Shown here: positions 12,424-23,919 of the stretch, piece after piece
How the letters are laid out: every line of letters starts with the position of its first letter
Numbering within the stretch: the first letter of the stretch is position 1
Assembly: GCA_007922225.1 (NCBI GenBank)
Contig: ML680003.1
Span: 62,001 to 126,000 of the forward strand
DNA length: 64,000 bases
Direction: 5' to 3'
Origin: Emydura subglobosa
Lineage: Eukaryota; Chordata; Testudines; Chelidae
Made by a program: the position numbers and the translations under genes
The notes under the pieces: model-generated
The model's database searches: none
Told to the model about the DNA's origin: nothing
The model's input: only the letters and a program-made list of their open reading frames with translations

Positions 12424-12799
12424 GTGCAGATTTAATGTCCCTTACTCTGTAACTACTTGCACTTGTAATTATAATCATTAATAAACACTCTGAGGCCTGT
12501 GTTCCTGAAGATGTGTCCTCTGACATCCATAATTTCACATCTGTGCCTGTGAAGTGCAGCTCTGTGTGGGTTCCATTTGTATGTGCATTTGCCGGCAGGT
12601 AAGATCATTCTGTGCTTACATGTGCCGCCTTGGGCCATTGTTTCTCTTGTGTCATTTCTAAAGCATCCCAGCACTGACAAAGAGGAGGCTGGTGCTTTTG
12701 CAGGCCCAGCGATGGCCCTCCACCTTTGAGAACGTTACCCACAGCGTGGACTTTAGTCCTGTGTGTCCTTTAATCAAATAGGGGATCCGTTAATGCCGT

Positions 12800-15700
12800 T
12801 TATATCAGGACAGCATCTCTCTGGCAAATCCATTTAAAATCACCACTGCAGATTTCACCACGAATCTGATTCTCCTTCCACACCCCACAGCTGTTTCCAG
12901 TGTCAGGGGCAGATAGTGAAACCCTGCAGAAAAACAAAGGAAGTCACTCTCAGAGTCTAGATCTATCACATAGCTCTTAGAGCAGCGCTTCCTTGTTCTA
13001 ACCTGTGGACTGGATGTGGTTTGTTTATGAGTACTTGATTTTTTTCCTGCAGAGTTCAAACACCTCACCGAGTATGAAATGAACTGGCAGGGAGAATGAG
13101 AGAGAAACAAACCACCTGTGATTGACATTAGTCGTGTTACTTAATGCATAGTAGAAACGTGCATAGATGTGGGGATAACGCTGGCTGCAAGAACTTAATC
13201 AGAATAGAATCTTGGTGGCCTGGGATAGCTGTTGTATGTATGTGACACACACACCCAAGCAGAGTTAATGAGAATGGATGCTGCCCATCTCTCCTCCACA
13301 ACTTTGTTCCCTCTAGCTGTCATCTGCTCCGAGTCCGCCAGATTAATTATAAACTGTATATTCAGCTTCTGTATAGCACCTCCCATCAGCCAAACTCTTC
13401 TTCAGAGAATAACAGAGCCTCAAACTTCTGCCTTGGTTTTGTTTTTGTAGATTGCAAGCATTGTTTCACTCTTTAAGCAGGGAGTGAGGGAGAGTTAATA
13501 TTACTGTAGTTCCTAGGATGCTATATGTTATTTATCAGGTGTATTACAGGGGCCTGGTCCTGAAGCAGGACCTCATTATACTAGGAGCTGTACAAACACA
13601 GAACGAAAAGACAGCCTTTCCCCAAAGAGCTTCCAACCTAAGTTTTAAGACAAGAGACAACAGATGGAGACAGACAGATGAGGGAGTACAAAGAAACAAG
13701 GAGGTGAGGGTCAATGAGTGAGACGGCAGGTTGCATGCACACCTCTTGCATTGGAGTAAGGCCATGTCTACACTCCAGAGCTTACAGTGGCGCAGCTGTA
13801 CTGATGCACCTGTGCCTCTGTAGAATCTCTCGTGTAGCCACTCTACGCCGACAGGAGAGCACTTTCCCGTCAACATAATTATTCCACCCCCAACAAGTCG
13901 GCGGCAGGAGAAGCTCTTCTGCCAACATAGCACTGTCCACACCGGTGCTTCTGTCATTGTAACTTATGTCACTCAGGGAGTGGGTTTTTTCACACCCCTG
14001 AGTGGCAGAAGTTATACCAATATCAGTGGTAGTGTGGATATAGCCTGAGACTACCATTCCAGGTGGAGATGTGCAATGGCTACTTTTTTTGTGGCTCACC
14101 TTGAAAATGTGGCCCTTAGAATGTGAAGCCTAGAGTGGCCATTCCCTTAGAGTGCCAGCTCTGAAGGAGTTTGCATCTGGCCACACGAACATCTAGAATG
14201 ATCAAGTTACCTGGTTATTCCAGTCTTAAATACAAAACAGGAAATACTCACGTTGCTTGATTTAACAGGGAACCATCCACCCAAGTCAAGTTTCCCTTCG
14301 AGGTTGTCAAGTGAAGTCCACTCCAAACAGGGTATTTCCCTTCTGTGATGTTTTTTATGAATTCCTGTAATGGGCATGGCAGGGATAGTGATGAATATAA
14401 TAGCCTGTAATTCACTATGGTCCAGAACCTCGAAAGTATTTAGGCTCCTTTCATTGATTTCAATTGATTTGAAGTCAATGGATGCTAGGAGCTGAAATCT
14501 CTTCAAGTATCCAGGCCTAAGCTTTGAAGTTCTGTGCCCAAAATAAATCTGAGAATCTGACCTGCAGGATCCTAAACACTCATTCTGGATGTATATTTTG
14601 TAATGAGCGAACAGACACAATTGCTGCACTATGAATTTCTACCTGTCAAGTTGTCTTCCAACTACACCTCGGTCGCGTTTGGAGCTGTACTTTTTTAAAC
14701 AGTACATGCATTTAGGCCCAGATCCACAAAGGTATTTAAACCTGTGTGTACAACTTTGTGGATGTGGGCCTTCGTTTATTCTCAGGATAAACAGAAAATG
14801 GGGATAATGGTCAGTGGGATTTCACTGTTTTCAAGCACTCCATACGGCTTCTTGAGCCCCCCTCTGGTTGCCTGCAGCAGTTGTTTTAGTAATTCCTCCT
14901 CTGCCCTGATCTCTGTCGATGTGCCTAGACAGCACTCATGCCACAAATAGCTTTTATATCACCCACAGTCAGCTCATGGAGCATGACTTTCCTCTTAGCT
15001 GCAGTCTTTTCTCCAGCATCTCCAGACTTCATCACCCCTCTGACTGAACTCCTGCAATGCACTCTACTCAGCGCTCTGGAAATACCACAGAAGAACCCTA
15101 CCTTAAAGGAGGAGGTCTAGAGAAGCAGCAGTGAATAGGGACGTTTGAACAACATAGCTCTGGAGAGGGGGGAATGGGATCGGGTGTGGGCTTGGAAGTG
15201 CAGAGGGTCCTGATTTCCTATAGATCCTCCCCCAACATTCACACACATCCTGGAGGGCCCAATTGGTACTATTCTGTACGTGTGGAAGCAAACCACACCT
15301 TCTGCAGTGGAATGATTCTAGGTTCTCCTGTGGGTGTTTCATAAAATCATAGAAGATTAGAGTTGGAAGGTCCCTCAGGAGATCATCTAGTCTAACCCCA
15401 ACTAAATCATCCCAGCCAGGTTTTTGTCAAGCTGGGCCTTAAAAACCTCTAAGGATGGAGATTCCACCACCTACCTAGGTAACCCATTTCAATGCTTCAC
15501 CACCCTTCTAGTGAATTTTTTTTTCTAATATCCAGCCTAGACCTCCCCCACTGCAACTTGAGAGCATTGCCCCTTGTTCTGTCATCTGCCACCACTGAGA
15601 ACAGCCTAGCTCCATCCTCCTTGGAACCCCCTTCAGGTAGCTGAAGGCTGCTATCAAATCCCCCCTCACTCTTCTCTTCAGCAGACTAAATAAGCCCAGT

Positions 15701-18700
15701 TCCCTCAACCTCTCCTCATAAGTTATGTGCTTCAGCCACCTAATCATTTTTGTTGCCCTCCACTGGACCCTCCATCCTGTGGAGAACTCTTCTTCCGTGA
15801 GGGGGAACCAGCTGGGCCTTTGTGAGTCTAACTTTACAGTCCAGGCCTTGGGCTGGTGGAGTTGCTAACATGGCTCCAGAATAACCAGTTGCCATAAAGT
15901 GAATGACAACCTACCTGTCCAGTGGCTGTGACTCAGGATGCCAGGTTCCATTCCCTGCTCTCCCACAGACTCACTGAGTGATCTTGGACAAGTCCCTCTG
16001 TTTCCCCATCTGCACAATGGAGAAACCGAGGCACAGAGGGAATTGCCCATCTGTATATCAGAGATCATACTGTCCCATCACCCAGGGGTATTGAGATTAA
16101 AGAGTGGGAGGTGGTCAGATACTACAGTAATGGGTGGTGGGGAAGGTCAGATAAGCAATGCGTTTTGTTAGGTCAAGCTAGACATCTCTCCAGCTCAAGT
16201 TTCCACAGCCTACTATTACTTTACCCTCTCATCCTGGTTCTGGAACATGAGCATTTGAGAGTTCTTTGCAGAGCAGTAATCATGGCTCTCATTCCAGTTT
16301 TTGCTGTCTTTGGAAACCCAGTAGCACTTGTCCCCATGCAGCAGCCAGTTCAGGGGGCAGAGTTTGCACCCGGAGCCCTCTGGAAGGGGAAATGTAAAGA
16401 GACACCATTAATGGGACTAAAGACACAGCAAAACAGTGGAAATGGTTCTGGAGCCTTCCTGCTAAATATTGTAACCAGGACTTTTCTCTCTCATAGAATT
16501 TCATCTGCTGAGAGAAGACCCAGAGATGGAATAGCTGTGGGGTTGCGGGTCCAGACTGAGGGGCACCGCAGAGATGTGGGGTGTGAGGAGCCCAGGGCTG
16601 GGACAGCACGGGCTGTGGGTCAGGACTGAGGGTCACCAGTAGACCCTGGTGTGGGAGGGTAGAAAAGGGTGGCAGAGGGCCTCCAGACCCCTCACAGGTG
16701 TTTGAACATCCCTGGCCCATTAGAATCCTTTGCTCAGTAAACCTTGCTCTGAACAGTGGGTCAAATGCCCCCAAAATTCCTTCTGGCTGGAGATGGGGGA
16801 GGGGAAATAATCCCTCAGCCCTCTCTCCCCCATTCTCAGCTCCTTGGCCATTTCAACACCTACAGGAATTGGTGGGGGAGGAGGGAAACCCACACCCAGC
16901 CTGATCTACCCTCATCCTTCTCTAACCAGAGGTAAGGGGAAGCCAGTAGCCTGTGTGGGAGGATCTGCTGGGTCACGGAGTAAGGCCAGAGGGGACCCTT
17001 GTGATCTCCTGTGCAGTGCAGGCTGGAGACTTTTCACCAGCTCAAAAATGTCTGCTTGAGCTGGAGCAAGGGAAGGCAGAGGCTATTCAGATGTTCATTT
17101 TCAGATCAAGGGGTCTACAGAGAAGGAGCCCTGAATGGCAGTAGCAGCCATGTCAGAATTAAGAGGAGTTCTCACAGCTCTCCTGAGAAAACCTTGATGA
17201 TGCAGAGGATGAGGCACAGCTCTCTGCTTGACCTCCACCCCTCCAACCCCTAGCCTGTGAACAGGACCCACGTTTTGAGTCACAGGGAGTTCTTCCACAG
17301 AAAGAGAAGGGCGGGTGGACAGAGTGAGTTGCGTTTACCTGCTGAGCCGTTCTGGGGTGAGTCGCACAGACGCTGTCTCAGGTGAGACACCAAGCAGTAG
17401 TCTGTACCATTTCCATTTCTCCCAGTGACCCCGTCGCTTTCGCGGGCTCTCAAGGCTGCTCCAGTCTCTGCTTTACTGCAGGGGCCCTGAAAAACTTCAT
17501 AGCAACATCAGTGTGAATGACTTAGGGACTGGAATGGTGAGAACATGGCGTTGTAATAAACTATTCACAGGGGTCTATTGATTGGTGGGGAGTGAGGGGA
17601 TGGATATAGGGATAGATAAATGGAGGGTTGTGAAGGGATAGATTAGCCATCTATCTATCCATCCCCCCACATACTGCCTAATCAATGTATGGGGATAGAT
17701 AGATGGCTATATAGGTTAGATGGTATTGGGGTGAGATGGATGGATAGATAAGGCAGTGTGTGGGGCAATAGGATGGTATGTGGGGGAACAGATAGACAAG
17801 GCAGTACAGGGGGATGGAGAGATAGACATAAGGCAGTGTGTGGGGATTAATAGATGGATGGATAGATTGTTCATTACAAATGTTCAGATCCATTCCACAT
17901 TAGCAAAAGGAAAGTTATCCTGAATGGGTCATTTTCGTGTCATACATCAATGTTATCTTGCTCATGTGACATGTCATGGGGGAAGTAGCGAGTCATCTCT
18001 TAGTAACTGGAACGAAATCCTAAATCAACTTCTTGCCCAGTGGTTAGAGTGTTAGTCTTGGACCTGGGAGATTTCCCTTCTGTGTCACAAGCTTCCTATG
18101 TGACCTTGGTCAACTCACTTTGTCTCAGTGGGCCTCAGTTCCCCATCTATAAAAGAGGATAATAGCTCTGCTTCACAGGATAGTTGTGAGAATTAATTCA
18201 TTAAAAATTGTGAGGGGCGCAGTATTCGGGTAATGGGGGCCTAAGGCAGAATGGCATTGTGGAGGGATACAAGAATTTTGGAGGCATCACTGTACCCCCC
18301 AAACAAAAGTGGTTGTGTGGCCTTGAGCTACTCACCCCAGACACTCAGTGCCATCACAGCTCCCAGCAGGATGATGTTTCCAGCCCAGCCGACCCCCAGA
18401 GCGATCCGATGCCAGCGGGGAAATTGATGGCATTCTGAAAGATGCCATTATGACTAAAGCACCGTCTGCTAGGGCAGCCAACTCTCTAATTTGCAAAAAA
18501 TGGATACTGAGCACGGGAACCTCCCCGGCCCCCTGCTCCGCCTCTTCTCCCCTAAGGCCCCGCCCCTGCTCTACCTCTTCCCCTAAGGCCTCACCCATGC
18601 TCCGCCTCTTCCCACGAGGTCCTATCCTCCTGCTCATCTCCCTGCCTCACTGTTGTCCATCGCTGTTCTCACCACCTCCCTCCCACTGTCAGCTGAGCTG

Positions 18701-21700
18701 GGCTCTAGGGGTGGAAAGGTGAGTGAGAGAGGGGGAGTCATGCTCTGGGGAGGGAGATGGAGTGGGTAGGACGGAGGAGCCACCAGTACCTCTCTTCACC
18801 AGAGCGGGGCACTTCTTGAGAGCGGCTCTTGGCTCCAGGAGTGGTTGCTGCGCCCCCCCGCCGCCCTTTGCCCCCTCCCCCCCCCCCCCGGTGGCAGAGG
18901 CTGGTTACTGCATTTAACTGGACACTGCCAGGTCCCCTTTTTGACTGGACTTTCTGATAGAAAACTGGACACCTGGCAACCGTATCTTTCCTAGTATTAA
19001 GTGAGCTAATAATAATAATAAAAGGGGCTGGAGCTTAGTTTTTTCCTCCTAGTTCTGACTAAAAAAATCCTCCCATGTGGGGCAGGTCTCCCCTTAGCAT
19101 GGTCCAGAGGCCAATTTGTAAAGCTGTTAGACAGAAGTATGCCATTCCTAGGAGTCCCTCTGTGACTGTCTAGCCAGCATGTTGCATTGTAAATTTTGGA
19201 ACAATAGAATGGATGAAGACTATGAATTTTAAACAAAAACAAAACAAATGTTTCAAAAAATCGTCACCCAAAACTGAAATATCTCAATTTGGAAATGTTG
19301 CTGTGTTTCCTCATGGGAGCTATATCTCCTATCATGACCTATGGTCTTGTCTTTTGGGGAGGAGGAGATGTGCATCATAGAGCCTCTGGCCCTGCTGCAT
19401 CATGGGACATGTGGTCCAGCTGGGGAGCCCAGCCCATAGAAGAGACTGGGGACATGAGGAAACTGAACTGCAACGCCCATGAGGCATCAGGGTAAATAGT
19501 TTTATTTTCAGACATTCTGTTTTTTAACCAAAGAACCCACACACATTTTCTGCAGAAAGCAAATGCGGTTTGCAAAAACAAATTAGTTGGCTGAAAACAC
19601 AATTTCCTACTGAAAATTGATTCAGTGAAAAAATGTCAACCAGCCATTCCCGTGAATTAGTAGCACCTGGGTTTATGCATTTGTTGTCTAATATGACTCT
19701 GGATGTTCTCACTATCCATCTAAATAACAGATTATTTGTAGTCCTGCTATGAGTCATGTCTCAATATTTACTGCCCACATTTTTTCCTGCATTACCAGGC
19801 CTGCATATGTGGTTATGACATATACAAGAATGTGTTAAATCTTGTGGCACCAGCACTGGCTTGCAGCCCTGACTGGTCGTACAGTCCAGTCCCCTGTGGA
19901 AAAAACGAAGAGACACGCAGTCTTTGCAGTCTTTGCTCCTCTTTGTGCTATCTGAGCCTGTGACCTACATGAGGCTCAGCACTGTACCTGAGGTGTGAAG
20001 TGAGATCTCGGTGTGGGGAGGTGTAACTGAGCTGAACGTCCAGTTGTCACTGAGCTGAATTTGTTGCTGGTTTATGATGTCAGGTTAATTTGGTGTCAGC
20101 GCTGATGGAAACGTTGGGTGAATACTGTTGCAAAAAGAGTGAACGTTACTCTCGCATTTATTAGCTGGAGTGTGGTAAGCAAGATGCGAGGAGTAATGGT
20201 TCTAATCTATTCGGCACTGATAAGGCCTCAACTGAAGTGTTGTGTCCAGTCCTGAGTGCCACACTTTGGGAAAGCTGTAGGGAAACTGGAGAAAGTCCAG
20301 AGGAGAGAAGCAACAATGAGTAAAGGTCTAGGAAACCGAACCTATGAGGAAAGATTAATCAAACCCAATTTTTTCAATCTGGAGAAGACTGGGGGGTAGG
20401 TGAGGGGGGGGGGGAAGAGGGGAGGGTGACTTGATAAGTGACTTGTTATAAAGAGGAGGGTGATAAATTGTACTCCTTAACAACTGAAGACTGGACAAAA
20501 AGCAATGGGCTTAATCCTCAGCAAAGGAGATTTAGGTTAGACGTTAGGAAAAACATCCCAACCACCAGGGTAGTTAAGCACCAGAACAGATTAACTAGGG
20601 AGGCTGTGGAATCTCAGTCACTGGAGGTTTTTAAGAACAGGTTAGACCAGTGGTTCCCACCCTGTGGTCCGCGGACCGAGGCTATTACAGGGGGTCCGTG
20701 GAAAAGAAAAATAATAAACATCCTTACCAAGGAAATGTACACTTTCAAATAAAACTAGTAGCATGTGGTGGTCTGCAAAATGTTTGGAGGTTGAAAAGGG
20801 GTCCACATATTCGAAAGGTTGGGAAACGCTGGGTTAGACAAACGCCTGTCAGGGATGGTCTAGAAAATACCTAGTCCTGCCTTAGGGGATGAGAGCTTTA
20901 AAGGGCCATGCTTTAAATGAGGGACAGTAGCAGAACAGGAAGAGATGATTCAGTGTCGCCTCTGAGGGGCTTCCAGTGATGGAGCCCTTGCACAAAATAA
21001 ATTTGCCCCCTTGCATCCTTCAGTTGGAGAAGAGGGGCAGATTTCAGCACCCCTAGAGGGGAGGGGAATTTTCCCCAAATTGCATATTGCGTGAGGTGTA
21101 TGTGATCAATGCATTTTGAGCTTTGGTCCTGCATAAGACAGGAGAGTGACTTCTCTCTATCCTATGCAGATTTGAACATCTCCGGCAGTAGACGCTGGAA
21201 TCGTTACACCTCATCTCCTCTTGCTCTCAGCCCCCAGAATAGCTACCACGGCTTTCTGCATCTGACGCCCCCAGCTATTTCCATAACCAATCTCTCAACT
21301 TCTCTCCATTCTCCTCTGATCTATATCTCCGCAGCCAGACTGACAGCATTTTATCCCAGTTACTCTAGGGTACATTTAGGGTTATGCAGTTAACTGAGGC
21401 GAGTCACTCCAGATTTACACTGGAGTCATTGAGATCACAATCTGTCCCTGACTCTACTGATCCAGATCAACTAAGATCAGACTCTGGACCTGAATCTATT
21501 GACATCAGTGGGGTCACTCCAGATTTACACAAGAGTCACGTAGATCGGAATCTGGTCCTGAGGACTCACTCTGGATTTACACCAGTATAACTGAGATCAG
21601 AATATGGCCTTAATTCTACTTCTGTTAATTAGGCAATATTTGTGTTATAGTAGTTCCTAGAGGTCCCCCTTATAGTGTTGTACACACATGGTAAAAGAAG

Positions 21701-22022
21701 AGCACCTAAGATTTTGCAGTCTAGTTTAAGACAAGATGTCACAGGAGGGTGAATCAACAAGCCCGCTCCAGACTCAGACTACAGATACCAATCCAGACTC
21801 AGGGGCTAGTGCTTCAAACTACACTGAGCTGAATCTAAGTGCTGTACAGTGTCCCTCTAAACTCCCCATACTGCAGTGTGCATTAGAAATATGGCATCAT
21901 GACCTTTGTGATAACATAGGTAATAAAATCCACTTACCGAGGCACTGAGGAGGCTGGGGTCGGCTGAGGGGGGACGAATCTCCATGGATGTTTAAATCAG
22001 CATAGATTGTTTCTCCAGCCAT
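12800..22022 (-). CDS. KLRB1-like: KLRB1 (NKR-P1 / B-NK)-like C-type lectin receptor, 6 exons
   Basis: Exons on the minus strand, in transcript order, are 22022-21938, 18434-18336, 17494-17339, 16379-16225, 14364-14252 and 12923-12800. Their lengths (85, 99, 156, 155, 113, 124) sum to 244 codons including TAA, 243 residues. The cytoplasmic tail (1-38) carries ETIYADL around Y7, an ITIM-like motif. Residues 39-61 are an uncharged membrane span. Residues 62-113 are a stalk with sequons at N90 and N110 and cysteines at 67, 95 and 105. The C-type lectin domain begins CKLCPLNW at 118-125, followed by GDKCYW (129-134), WSGL (179-182), WTW-type LTWVDGS (191-197), NSCGV (213-217) and FKWICQ (232-237). 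The start has a strong context (gccATGG). NKR-P1 receptors sit on NK and T cells and bind CLEC2-type ligands; the convergent CLEC2-like gene fits that. Inhibitory function is inferred from the tyrosine motif and the absence of a basic membrane residue. Confidence 0.9.
13540..13730 (+). repeat. SINE copy
   Basis: CTAGGAGCTGTACAAACACAG followed by CCCCAAAGAGCTTCCAACC and AAGACAAGAGACAACAG are diagnostic. The same family recurs at 40855-40985, 53720-53830 and 55585-55760. Confidence 0.65.
13760..14045. mobile_element. Harbinger-like MITE inside the KLRB1-like gene
   Basis: Terminal repeats are GGCCATGTCTACACT on the left and AGTGTGGATATAGCC on the right. TAA precedes the left end and TGA follows the right end, approximating the 3-base target duplication of this superfamily. 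It lies in the last intron. Confidence 0.6.
15340..15785 (-). repeat. CR1 LINE 3' region, antisense
   Basis: ATCATAGAAGATTAGAGTTGG, AGATCATCTAGTCTAACCCC and CCTCTCCTCATAAGTTATGT are textbook CR1 landmarks read in reverse. It lies in intron 4 of the KLRB1-like gene. Confidence 0.8.
15920..16060 (+). repeat. Core-SINE/MIR-like copy
   Basis: CTCAGGATGCCAGGTTCC and the core GTGATCTTGGACAAGTC followed by GTTTCCCCATCTGC identify the family. Confidence 0.6.
17570..17885. repeat. GATA/GGAT-rich minisatellite
   Basis: Repeated GATGGATAGATA and AAGGCAGTGTGTGGGG blocks recur roughly every 55-60 bases, with one inverted stretch near 17645-17670. It lies in intron 2 of the KLRB1-like gene, directly 5' of the stalk exon. 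Confidence 0.65.
18028..18215 (+). repeat. Core-SINE/MIR-like copy
   Basis: CCAGTGGTTAGAGTGTTAG, GTGACCTTGGTCAACTCAC and CCTCAGTTCCCCATCTATAA are present in the expected order. Confidence 0.7.
20180..20905 (+). repeat. CR1 LINE 3' region, sense, split by a hAT insertion
   Basis: AGGCCTCAACTGAAGTGTTG, GTCCAGTCCTGAGTGCC and GAGGCTGTGGAATCTCAGTC are CR1 landmarks. The element stops at 20647 and resumes at 20832 after an inserted hAT copy. Confidence 0.8.
20648..20831. mobile_element. Non-autonomous hAT (Charlie-type) element with 8-base target duplication
   Basis: GGTTAGAC occurs at 20640-20647 and again at 20832-20839. The 184-base insert starts CAGTGGTTCCCA and ends TGGGAAACGCTG, so its termini match at 10 of 12 positions. 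The ends and the 8-base duplication define the hAT superfamily. Confidence 0.88.
21385..21610 (+). repeat. Tandem array of a CTCCAGATTTACAC unit
   Basis: CTCCAGATTTACACTGGAG, CTCCAGATTTACACAAGAG and CTGGATTTACACCAGTATAA alternate with GAGATCA(G/C)AATCTG. Units are about 60-70 bases. It lies in intron 1 of the KLRB1-like gene. Confidence 0.65.
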
Positions 22023-22110
22023 GGCTGGTTCAACTGGAGGAGAATGCACACCCAGGGACCAGGGCTCTGAGAGAGGGGCAGCTTGCTTCTTTATACGTAA
22101 ACTGAGACAA
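22023..22110 (-). promoter_or_regulatory. Putative promoter and leader of the KLRB1-like gene
   Basis: Read on the minus strand, a GTATAAAG box at about 22088-22096 lies roughly 70 bases before the ATG at 22022, consistent with a TATA element and a short 5' leader. Confidence 0.4.
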
Positions 22111-22799
22111 GTGACACATCCAACATCAGGAAGTGGCGTCAGGCAAAGGCTGCTCGGTGGTTTTTTCCTTCATCACTGAAGGCTAATAAAGACACCAAGC
22201 CCAGGTTCCGCTCTAAGGCGATTATGTTTCAGAGCCAGAATGCATTAGACTTTTTGGGGTGACAAGCATATTGTTATGTTCATGGCATATCCAGAGAGAA
22301 ATTAGATTAAAACATAAATGATTCTTTCTGGAAAGTTGCAACCTAACTTTAATGCTTAGAATTTAAAATGTGACACATAAAAACCTCAGAACAGTGACAG
22401 ACAAAACAGGCTGCTCCCTAAGACAGAGAGGCCCATCTCAACCCCAACTTGTTCAAGGCTAGCTCTTTGCAGACTGACAACTGAGACCGACATTGCAGGC
22501 TTCCTTACAAAGTGCCTTAGCCTGTCAGCAGGACCAGGAACTCCCCTGTGAATTTTGAGTGATAGCGTATAATTTTTTGCACAGTTTTCAATACCACACA
22601 TATCATGGCTTTTCCTGCACTGGAAAGAAGCTGTTTCCTTTTGTGCTGGAAGCAGCATATCTGAGCACTCAAGGGATGAGATGCAGTGCATGCAAAAGTG
22701 GGAAATGGTTTGACAGTCATGTAGTAACTGGCATCCAGCAGGCACCTCAAGCCCTGTTCACCACAGCTTTAAGAGAGACACGCTCTTGCACAGATGCCA

Positions 22800-23790
22800 G
22801 GAGTGCTCATGGCTAAGTTCCCCTTTATGGTCTCTAGCACAGGCTACTAGGCAGGTGGTTGTGAAAATGTGTGTGTCTCCTTTAAGCCTGTAGCAGGACG
22901 CCAGGTGGGCAGGAGGGCTGGGGAAGTTTCTAAAAAGCAAAGCCCCTCTATGAAGCACACCATGCCTTCCCTGAGGCAAGAGTTCCTACCGAGCCCTGCC
23001 TCATTCAGTGCACACCTTCCAAGGCCATTAAAGTTTTGGGGAAGCTGAAAATGGGGCTTATGACAGGGTGCTCCATTCACTGCCAGTCTGGCATTTCCTC
23101 CTGGTCACTCTGGGGAATAGCTCATCAGGGCAATGTCCCTTCTTGTGGTTGCATGCTGTCACCCCATCTCTCTCTCTCTGGTCTGCAGTCCCTCTCTCAC
23201 TCCAGGAATCACATAACTCAGTCCTCTGGCCATGTCACTCCACATCCCCCCTTCCAGGATATAGCAAAGTCTTTCCTTCAGGAGCCCTGGGCAGTCTTCC
23301 CATTCACTGCTTCAGGTGTCACTCCTTGAGTGGCTAGTAGGGGAAACCAGACCCATCCTCTATTCCCAGTTCCAGCCTAGGGATTCTACACCCAGCAGTT
23401 CTGGGCTTTACTCTTCTAGTCCTCACTGCTCCTTCCCTGGACTGCTTCCTACCACCTATGTTCCCCCACCACAATTTTCTCTGGGTGTTCCAGCTCCAAA
23501 CCATTTGCCCTCTTCCTACAAAAGAACTGCCTTTTCCCAGCAGCAGTGCCTATCTGTTACCAGCTTCCTGGCTTAGGCTTTATAGGTCCCACCTATTCCT
23601 GCCCCAGCTGAGCCTGACTGCAATCAATTCCCTGTTCCCTAGCTCTTCCTCCAGGTGCAGCCTGTGGAGTTAATAGGTCACCTTAACCCCTTCCAGTCCT
23701 GCCAAATTCCCAAAACCTTTAAGAAGCTGCAAGGAGACAGAGACCCCAAACTCCTTGGGAGCCCTTAAACTTGTAAGGGAAGCCAGTACT
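22800..23790 (-). repeat. LTR-like, pyrimidine-rich block (read from the minus strand)
   Basis: On the minus strand a CCTATAAAGCC box (about 23577-23590) follows an AGCTGGGGCAGG-type stretch and precedes purine-rich sequence, as in several sauropsid LTRs. Ends and target duplication were not resolved. No retroviral genes adjoin it. Confidence 0.25.
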
Positions 23791-23919
23791 GGCTATGCAA
23801 TTTATTGTTTTAGATCCTTAGGACCAGGGCCTCAGCTGGTTTAAACAGACTGTGAAGTTAATGGAGCCACTCCACTCTACACCAGCTCCAACTCTTAATA
23901 TTTTACATATATAAGTAGA

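Larger units (their letters stand above)
10010..12790. other. Intergenic stretch between the converging lectin genes
   Basis: No exon of either gene and no protein similarity was found. It contains AT-rich unique-looking sequence, a poly-C run at 11579-11594, a G run at 12366-12374 and one interspersed-repeat tail (12050-12150). Confidence 0.5.

Noticed and set aside
17487..17494. Acceptor TTTTTCAG just inside the KLRB1-like stalk exon
   Set aside because: Splicing there gives an immediate in-frame TAA after the phase-1 upstream exon; the AAG acceptor before 17494 preserves the frame and the family-like VFQG.
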